DNA of 5,736 bases from Candidatus Omnitrophota bacterium (GTDB taxonomy: Bacteria > Omnitrophota > Koll11 > Zapsychrales > Aceulaceae). Each line of letters begins with the position of its first letter. Position 1 is the first letter of the stretch. Positions 1-4,724 of the stretch are shown one piece after another. The DNA lies in NCBI GenBank assembly GCA_029931885.1, contig JAOZRJ010000109.1, positions 1 to 5,736 of the forward strand, given 5' to 3'. Made by a program: the position numbers and the translations under genes. The notes under the pieces are model-generated. The model was not told the DNA's origin and did no database searches. It saw nothing but the letters and a program-made list of their open reading frames with translations.

Positions 1-623
1 CAAAGGAATTAACCGATACTAGGCTTGATATTATTCGTCGATTGTCACGTGCGGCAGAATGTCGAGATGAAGATACAGGGTGTCATATTATTAGGATGAG
101 TAAGCTGTGCGCTAAACTTGGCTCCGCAGCCGGGCTTGACGCGCGTCAATGCGAACTGTTATTAAACGCAAGTCCTTTGCATGACGTTGGGAAGATAGGA
201 ATTCCAGATAGCGTCCTTTTAAAGCCTGAAAAACTTGACTCAAGTGAATGGGAGATTATGAAATCGCATACGACTTTGGCTGCCCAACTTCTATCAGGAA
301 GTAATTCTGAATTAATGAGAATGGCTGAGGTTATTGCACTCACTCATCATGAAAAATGGGATGGAACCGGATATCCTAAAGGACTTAAAGGAGAAGAAAT
401 TCCCTTTGTCGGCCGTATTGTTGCGATTTGTGATGTTTTTGATGCACTTCTTTCAAAACGTCCTTATAAGAAAGCCTGGACTGTAGATGAGGCGATTAAA
501 GAAATTCATAGCGCAGGCGGAAAACATTTTGACAAAAAGCTTGTTGATCTATTTTTAGAAATTGTTAAAAAAAATAAAAAAGAAATTGAAAATGATTATC
601 GCAGTGAAAGAGAAGAAGGATAA
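1..623 (+). CDS. HD-GYP domain cyclic-di-GMP phosphodiesterase, C-terminal part (5' end outside window)
   Basis: HD-GYP proteins hydrolyse the second messenger cyclic-di-GMP in the cytoplasm. The reading frame is open to the left edge (first full codon at 3, reading KELTDTRLDIIRRLSRAAEC), so the TTG at 42 is not the true start. That lead-in is typical of the linker between a receiver and an HD-GYP domain in RpfG-like regulators, so an upstream REC domain is likely but not seen. The signature residues are all present: HIIRM near 84-98, the HD pair in LHDVGKIGIPD (H at 180-182, D at 183-185), MKSHTT, the HH pair at 345-350, GTGYPKG (GYP codons 369-377), ICDVFDAL and RPYK. An Asp sits four residues before the first His, where many trinuclear-metal members have Glu. 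The protein ends in a highly charged Lys/Glu tail. The stop lies 2 bases before the next gene, so it is co-transcribed with the kinase. The domain call is firm; catalytic activity is inferred from conserved residues. Confidence 0.93.
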   Translation, partial: KELTDTRLDIIRRLSRAAECRDEDTGCHIIRMSKLCAKLGSAAGLDARQCELLLNASPLHDVGKIGIPDSVLLKPEKLDSSEWEIMKSHTTLAAQLLSGSNSELMRMAEVIALTHHEKWDGTGYPKGLKGEEIPFVGRIVAICDVFDALLSKRPYKKAWTVDEAIKEIHSAGGKHFDKKLVDLFLEIVKKNKKEIENDYRSEREEG

Positions 624-625
624 GT

Positions 626-2836
626 ATGAATAATTCAGAAAATAAAAATAATCCATCAAACAATCCTTTTGTTCCCAAAATTCCTATTTTGGACTTAGAA
701 GAACAAGCGGATATGCTTTTTGAATTTACAGCAGAATCGCTGAACCTTCTTATTGATGCAAAAAATGCTGTTATGACTCTGGAAGCTGTGTCAAATAATT
801 CTGAAGCTGTTAGCAATGCCTTTAAGGTCTTTTATACAATAAAAGGCTTGGCAGGTTTTTTAAACTTGTCCGATATTAAATTATTAGCAACAAAAGGGGA
901 GGAACTTTTTGATTCTTTAAGAAAAGATCTTCTGGTTGTCGATAGTAATGTTATTGACGCTGCTATGGAAACAATTGACAATATGAGACAACTTCTAGAT
1001 TTATTAAATGAGCAAATTTCTAATGGTGGCGAGCTTAAAAAACCTTATCTTAATATTGGGCCGACAATTAATAATCTTCTTAAATTGCGAGAACGTACAG
1101 TTTCAAAAGAAATAAAAAAAGTTATTAACGATAAAAAAGAAGGGAAAATTCCTTCTGTAAGTTTACCTGTTTTTAATAACGATAGCCGTGCAAAAATTCT
1201 CAAGCGGCAACAAGAACTAATTAAAGAGCGTGAACTTGCCATGAAATTAAGCCAGCAGGCACAAGCGGCTGCTGCAGAAAAAGGTGAAATGCTTGCAAGT
1301 ATGTCTCATGAAATGCGAACATTGATTAGTGCAATTCTTGGGTTCTCTGATTTATTAATGAAGAGTCAATTAGAAGATAAGCAGAAAGAGTTTTTGAGCT
1401 CTATTCATTCTAGCGGTGAGTTTCTTCTGGAAATTATTAATAATATTTTAGATTTAGAAAAAGTTGAAAGAGGAAAATTACATCTAGAAAAAGTAAGTTT
1501 CAACCTTGAATCTTTAATAGCGCATTCTTTTCAGATTATCCGCACACGAATTGAAGGCAAATCTATCTTATTATCTTTTGATATAAATCCTGATATTCCT
1601 TTAAACCTTTTGGGTGACCCGACGAGACTGCGACAGATTCTAATAAACCTGCTGAATAATGCAGCAAAATTCACCGAAAAAGGTGAGATTAGTCTTAGCG
1701 TTGACTTTAATAAAGAAAATAAAGACGAAAAAAATAGTGAAGATTCAGCAAAATTGCTTTTTATTATTTCCGATACAGGTATTGGTATTTCAAAAAGCCG
1801 AAAAAAACTTATTTTTGAACCGTTTACGCAAGGCGACAAGGCGATTACCCGTGAATACGGAGGTACAGGCCTTGGCCTTACTATATCGCGTAGCTATGTT
1901 GAGGTTATGGGTGGAAAAATATGGCTTGAATCCGAAATCGAAAAAGGAAGCCAGTTTATGTTCACTATGAATTTTCCAATTGATCGAGCGACAAATGCAG
2001 CATCAAAAAACATGGTAGATGCTTCTTTTGATTCCGTAAAAAATAAGCGTGTCGCATTAATTGATAGTGACCCACGTAAAACATTAAAAAGTTTTTTTAG
2101 AAATCTCAATATAACTGTAGATGATGAGTTTACCGGAAACGCTAAAGAAATTTTTGATCAGCTCAAAAAATGTTCAGAAGAACAAAAACAGCCAGACTTA
2201 ATTCTTATAGATCTTTTATCCAATAAAGAGCAGGGATACTTACTTGCAAGTAAAATTCGAGAAGAAAAAAGTTTTGAAAACGTAAAAATGGTCGCGATTA
2301 CGTCAGATATTAAAATTGCTTTTGATAATGAGGCCTATACTCAATATTTTTCAGATTTTCTATTAAGGCCTATTATGAATACAGAATTTCTAAGCATGAT
2401 TCGCAAAATTTTTGCAGTCCCAGCGCCAAAAGATGATAAGATTGATAAGATAAAAAAGAATGATGGGTGCAAAGGGGCACACATATTGGTTGTTGACGAT
2501 AGTCCTATAAATATGGAACTAATACAGGCATATTTTGAATCTATTGGATGTATCGGGGATTATGCAGCGAACGGCCAAGAGGCGATTGAAAAAGTTAAAT
2601 CACGAGAATATGATATTTGTTTTATGGATCTTCAAATGCCGATTATGAATGGATTTGTTGCGGCGCAAATTATTCGTCAAGAAATTAGTAAAGATTTGCC
2701 CATCGTTGCTTTAACAGCTGCCGACGAGGAAGAAGATCGCGAACGATGCAAAAAAATAGGGTTTAATGATTTTTTAACAAAACCATTTAACATGGAAGAC
2801 TTTAAGGATAAAATAATCCTATATGGCAGACGATAA
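626..2836 (+). CDS. Soluble hybrid histidine kinase: Hpt-like domain lacking its His, HisKA, HATPase, two receivers
   Basis: A 736-residue kinase expected to autophosphorylate on His and pass phosphate to its own receiver. The ATG at 626 follows AGAAGGA at a good distance. Order: Asn-rich N-terminus (1-20); an all-helical CheA P1/Hpt-like domain (about 22-130) with YTIKGLAGF, where Y70 replaces the phospho-His; charged helical linker (about 186-220); HisKA with SHEMRT (H228); HATPase with N-box NLLNNAAKFT (N345), G1 DTGIG (383-387), F-box FEPF (397-400) and G2 GGTGLGL (412-418); a divergent receiver (about 474-597; D480, S481, D529, T559, R581); and a canonical receiver (about 618-733; D624, D625, D668, T697, K719). 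No membrane segment and no PAS, GAF or HAMP sensor domain is visible, so the input is cytoplasmic, perhaps through the Hpt-like domain or REC1. The H-box reads RTLIS instead of the usual RTPLN. The 3' end overlaps the next gene by 14 bases. Kinase identity is certain; the signal is unknown. Confidence 0.96.
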   Translation: MNNSENKNNPSNNPFVPKIPILDLEEQADMLFEFTAESLNLLIDAKNAVMTLEAVSNNSEAVSNAFKVFYTIKGLAGFLNLSDIKLLATKGEELFDSLRKDLLVVDSNVIDAAMETIDNMRQLLDLLNEQISNGGELKKPYLNIGPTINNLLKLRERTVSKEIKKVINDKKEGKIPSVSLPVFNNDSRAKILKRQQELIKERELAMKLSQQAQAAAAEKGEMLASMSHEMRTLISAILGFSDLLMKSQLEDKQKEFLSSIHSSGEFLLEIINNILDLEKVERGKLHLEKVSFNLESLIAHSFQIIRTRIEGKSILLSFDINPDIPLNLLGDPTRLRQILINLLNNAAKFTEKGEISLSVDFNKENKDEKNSEDSAKLLFIISDTGIGISKSRKKLIFEPFTQGDKAITREYGGTGLGLTISRSYVEVMGGKIWLESEIEKGSQFMFTMNFPIDRATNAASKNMVDASFDSVKNKRVALIDSDPRKTLKSFFRNLNITVDDEFTGNAKEIFDQLKKCSEEQKQPDLILIDLLSNKEQGYLLASKIREEKSFENVKMVAITSDIKIAFDNEAYTQYFSDFLLRPIMNTEFLSMIRKIFAVPAPKDDKIDKIKKNDGCKGAHILVVDDSPINMELIQAYFESIGCIGDYAANGQEAIEKVKSREYDICFMDLQMPIMNGFVAAQIIRQEISKDLPIVALTAADEEEDRERCKKIGFNDFLTKPFNMEDFKDKIILYGRR

Positions 2837-3212
2837 TAAAAAAATCTTAGTTGTTGATGACTCAACTTTAGAACGTGAACTTTTAATTGAGATCTTAAAG
2901 GGGTCTGGAATTAAAAACGAGTTTTTGCAAGCGCACAGTGGTGAACACGCTGTAGAGGTGCTCGGCCACAATCATAAAGATATATCAATTATTTTACTTG
3001 ATTGGCAAATGCCTGAAATGTCAGGCTTAGAATTTATGGAAGGGGTTGTAAAGGTTCCTGCCGTTTCGAAAATTCCGATTGTTATGGTTACGGCTTCTGG
3101 GTCTGAAGAAAATAAAAAACAGGCCAAAGAGGTAAATCCGAATTTAGCCGGATACGTAATCAAGCCATATGAGCCAGAAATGTTAGTTGAAACCATCAAG
3201 CCGTATCTTTAG
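2823..3212 (+). CDS. CheY-like single-domain response regulator
   Basis: A 129-residue stand-alone receiver with no output domain, so it must act by protein-protein contact or as a phosphate shuttle or sink. The active site is complete: D12/D13 (ILVVDDS), phospho-acceptor D60 in LLDWQMPEMSGLE, T90 (VMVTAS) and K114 (VIKPY). The DWQMP stretch and Y111 just before the Lys resemble chemotaxis CheY (DWNMP, Y106 in E. coli) more than a DNA-binding regulator. The ATG lies 14 bases inside the end of the kinase gene in another frame. The nearest SD-like AAGGA (2804-2808) is 14 bases upstream, farther than usual, so translation is probably coupled to that of the kinase. The gene order suggests it takes phosphate from the kinase or the downstream Hpt protein, and the CheX-like protein next to it is a natural partner. 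The family is certain; calling it chemotactic CheY would go too far because no CheA or MCP is nearby. Confidence 0.93.
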   Translation: MADDNKKILVVDDSTLERELLIEILKGSGIKNEFLQAHSGEHAVEVLGHNHKDISIILLDWQMPEMSGLEFMEGVVKVPAVSKIPIVMVTASGSEENKKQAKEVNPNLAGYVIKPYEPEMLVETIKPYL

Positions 3213-3237
3213 ATAAACAATAGAAAGGCATTAAATT

Positions 3238-3819
3238 ATGTTTTTTGGAGCAAAAACAAATCCGGACTTAGAACAATTCGCAAAAGCTCTTTCTCAATCT
3301 GTTACAAAAATGTTTCTTGAAAGAAATAATATTAAATTTTCACAAGAGCCTACATTAGAGAGCAAGACTATCGTTGAATATAACGGCATGATGCGCGCTG
3401 ATGGAATGGAAAAATTTAACGAACCAGCATTTATTTCTTATATTAATTACTACAATAGTAAAGCTGATATGGAAAAAAATAAGGCTATTGGTGCGATTAT
3501 TGTTTACATCCAACAGTCTTACGTGGCGGCGCTTTTAAAATTGTTAAAGTATCCTTTGGCTGATGATGAAGACATGGAAGCGATGGCTGATTGTTGCGGA
3601 ACTCTTTGTAATATCATTGCAGGAGCGTTTAAGACAGAAATCTCAAAAATGGGACGAATAGAGCTTGAAATGTCTCATTTTACAAGCTATCGCAATCATG
3701 CTGTTATTGGAGTCCCTTTCAATTTTAGCGAAAGAGATAGATACGAATTAACTTTTTTTATTAAAGACGAAAAAAGATTAGTTGTTGATGTGTCTATGGG
3801 TATTGTTCCTAAATCTTGA
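3238..3819 (+). CDS. CheX-family (CheC/CheX phosphatase-like) protein with altered ExxN motif
   Basis: A 193-residue soluble protein, longer than typical CheX (about 155). CheX proteins dephosphorylate CheY-P using Glu and Asn of an ExxN motif on a long helix. The helix is recognisable at about 108-137 (DDEDMEAMADCCGTLCNIIA, then GAFKTEIS), matching the family pattern GExxNxIaG. A family-like VPFNFSERDRYELTFF strand-turn-strand follows at about 159-174. At the motif the sequence reads GTLCN: N125 is kept but the Glu position is T122. Three Cys (119, 120, 124) cluster on this helix. The ATG at 3238 follows AGAAAGG (3222-3228) by 9 bases. Lying just after a CheY-like gene, it probably binds that receiver, either as an atypical phosphatase or as a non-catalytic binding protein. 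The assignment rests on the helix motif and strand pattern that I can see; the fold is likely but not proven, and the first 60 residues match nothing I recognise. Confidence 0.75.
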   Translation: MFFGAKTNPDLEQFAKALSQSVTKMFLERNNIKFSQEPTLESKTIVEYNGMMRADGMEKFNEPAFISYINYYNSKADMEKNKAIGAIIVYIQQSYVAALLKLLKYPLADDEDMEAMADCCGTLCNIIAGAFKTEISKMGRIELEMSHFTSYRNHAVIGVPFNFSERDRYELTFFIKDEKRLVVDVSMGIVPKS

Positions 3820-3828
3820 TGAATTTAA

Positions 3829-3835
3829 AGAAGGA
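3829..3835 (+). promoter_or_regulatory. Ribosome binding site fixing the Hpt protein start at 3843
   Basis: AGAAGGA lies 7 bases before the ATG at 3843. Two in-frame starts further upstream, TTG at 3816 and ATG at 3819, overlap the stop of the preceding gene and would place this purine-rich site inside the coding sequence (as the codons for LKKD). The site therefore favours 3843. Confidence 0.8.
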
Positions 3836-3842
3836 TAAAATT

Positions 3843-4199
3843 ATGAGTGAACAAACGTCTGGAAATTTTGAATACGATATTAATAAAGTCAGTGAAGATC
3901 TTCATGTGCGTGCAGAAATCTTAGAAAAGCTATTAAAAAGTTTTTCTGGGACTTTATCTGAGAAAATTGCTCAGCTGGATGCCCTGGTTCCGCAAAATGA
4001 TACAGAAAAAGTTCGTGCAATTATGCATGAAGTTAAAGGAACGTCTGGAAATTTGCGCTTAAATGATATTTATAAAACAGCTGACACCATGCATTTAGCT
4101 GTTAAGGCTGAGGCTCCTCAGGAAAAGATTTTGGAATATTTTAACGCATTCAAAAAAGAGTCTCAATTATTTTTTGATAATTTTAAAAAAGAGCAATAA
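3843..4199 (+). CDS. Stand-alone Hpt (histidine phosphotransfer) protein
   Basis: A 118-residue, all-helical protein from the ATG at 3843, chosen for the well-spaced AGAAGGA upstream. An in-frame extension to 3816 would add 9 residues that look like a translated ribosome binding site. The signature is MHEVKGTSGNLRL (61-73), matching the Hpt pattern HxxKGxxGNL, with H62 (codon 4026-4028) as the phosphorylated residue and K65 and G66 conserved. Hpt proteins carry phosphate between receiver domains. Here the natural donor is the intact C-terminal receiver of the hybrid kinase (D668), and the natural acceptors are the two single-domain receivers on either side. It ends 15 bases before the second receiver gene, so the two are co-expressed. 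It supplies the functional His that the Hpt-like domain of the kinase lacks. The C-terminal half is a Lys/Glu/Phe-rich helix with no further domain. Identity is firm; partner specificity is inferred from gene order. Confidence 0.9.
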   Translation: MSEQTSGNFEYDINKVSEDLHVRAEILEKLLKSFSGTLSEKIAQLDALVPQNDTEKVRAIMHEVKGTSGNLRLNDIYKTADTMHLAVKAEAPQEKILEYFNAFKKESQLFFDNFKKEQ

Positions 4200-4214
4200 C
4201 AAGGAGATTGTATA

Positions 4215-4613
4215 ATGTGGAAAATATTAATTGTTGATGATAATTATGAAAGCCGTGAACTTGTTGCCGAAATTTTGCGTGATACCGCAAAATGCGATGT
4301 CACATCAAACGGGAAAGAGGCCATTGATGCGTACAATGCTTCGCTTAATGACAAGCCTTATGATCTAATTTTGCTAGATATCGAAATGCCTGAAATTAAC
4401 GGACTAGAGCTTCTGCGAAAAATAAGGCAAAGCGAAGAGGCCGCTGATATTCCTCTTGGCGAGGGAGTTTCTATTATTATGGTTACGGCTCATAAAAAAC
4501 CATTTTTAGATGCTTTTTATCAAGGCTGCAATGACTATATCATCAAGCCTATTGATTCAGACAAGCTACTAGAAAAAATTAAAAAGAAGCTTGGCGATCC
4601 GAATAAAACCTAA
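4215..4613 (+). CDS. Single-domain response regulator (receiver only)
   Basis: A 132-residue receiver with a complete active site: D8/D9 (ILIVDDN), phospho-acceptor D55 (LILLDIEMPEINGLELL), T91 (IIMVTAH) and K111 (YIIKPI). The segment between helix 3 and strand 4 (about 73-85, SEEAADIPLGEGV) is a few residues longer than in the CheY-like protein upstream. With the low overall similarity to that protein, this indicates two distinct receivers and not a recent duplication. The ATG follows AAGGAGA (4201-4207) by 7 bases, the strongest Shine-Dalgarno site of the cluster, which may give higher expression. It has no output domain and ends in a short Lys-rich tail (KIKKKLGDPNKT). As the last gene of the cluster and directly after the Hpt gene, it is the likeliest terminal phosphate acceptor, or a competing sink for the other receiver. 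The family call is certain; its target is not encoded in the window. Confidence 0.93.
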   Translation: MWKILIVDDNYESRELVAEILRDTAKCDVTSNGKEAIDAYNASLNDKPYDLILLDIEMPEINGLELLRKIRQSEEAADIPLGEGVSIIMVTAHKKPFLDAFYQGCNDYIIKPIDSDKLLEKIKKKLGDPNKT

Positions 4614-4652
4614 AAATTCAATCCTGCTTTAACAAAACTTCAAACTTGTTTC

Positions 4653-4681
4653 TTGCATTTCTTTCAAGATATGTTTATAAT
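4653..4681 (+). promoter_or_regulatory. Probable sigma-70-type promoter for citrate synthase
   Basis: A perfect TATAAT -10 hexamer (4676-4681) lies 17 bases downstream of TTGCAT (4653-4658), which keeps the TTG of the -35 consensus but matches only three of six positions. Transcription would start near 4688, giving a leader of roughly 35-40 bases before the ATG at 4725. Spacing and position are ideal, but in AT-rich DNA a TATAAT can occur by chance. Confidence 0.6.
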
Positions 4682-4712
4682 TAGGCTTACTAAAATATAT
4701 ATATACTTAATT

Positions 4713-4718
4713 AAGGAG
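4713..4718 (+). promoter_or_regulatory. Ribosome binding site of citrate synthase
   Basis: AAGGAG lies 6 bases before the ATG at 4725. It supports that start over the in-frame ATG at 4779, which has only a weak AAAGAG (4766-4771) upstream, even though the later ATG fits the usual start of the family better. Confidence 0.75.
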
Positions 4719-4724
4719 TTTTTT

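Larger units (their letters stand above)
4614..4724 (+). other. Intergenic spacer between the relay operon and citrate synthase
   Basis: This is the only sizeable non-coding stretch in the window. It is AT-rich and contains a promoter and a ribosome binding site for the downstream gene, plus an alternating AT tract (ATATATATATA, about 4695-4705) in the presumed 5' leader. No strong GC-rich hairpin followed by a T-run is visible, so I cannot point to an intrinsic terminator for the upstream operon. Confidence 0.7.

Noticed and set aside
42..44. TTG at 42 as the start of the HD-GYP gene
   Set aside because: The frame is open to the left edge and the residues before 42 (KELTDTRLDIIRR) match the usual lead-in to an HD-GYP domain, so the gene begins outside the window.
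1531..1839. Minus-strand open stretches opposite the kinase and other genes
   Set aside because: They lie opposite strongly supported genes, and their Ser/Phe/Ile-rich products are what reversed AT-rich coding DNA gives.
1659..1970. Second-frame open stretch inside the kinase on the + strand
   Set aside because: It lies wholly within the HATPase-encoding region of the kinase, has no ribosome binding site, and its low-complexity Lys-rich product matches nothing.
3816..3842. Upstream starts (TTG 3816, ATG 3819) for the Hpt protein
   Set aside because: They overlap the stop codon of the CheX-like gene and would translate the AGAAGGA ribosome binding site that serves the ATG at 3843.
626..4613. 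A classical chemotaxis operon
   Set aside because: There are CheY-like and CheX-like genes, but the kinase has HisKA dimerisation/phospho-acceptor and HATPase domains with receivers, not CheA P3-P5 architecture, and no CheW, CheR, CheB or MCP is present.
4651..4669. Inverted repeat TCTTG...CAAGA as an intrinsic terminator
   Set aside because: The stem is only 5 bp with a 9-base loop and no T-run follows; it also overlaps the -35 region of the proposed promoter. Probably chance in AT-rich DNA.
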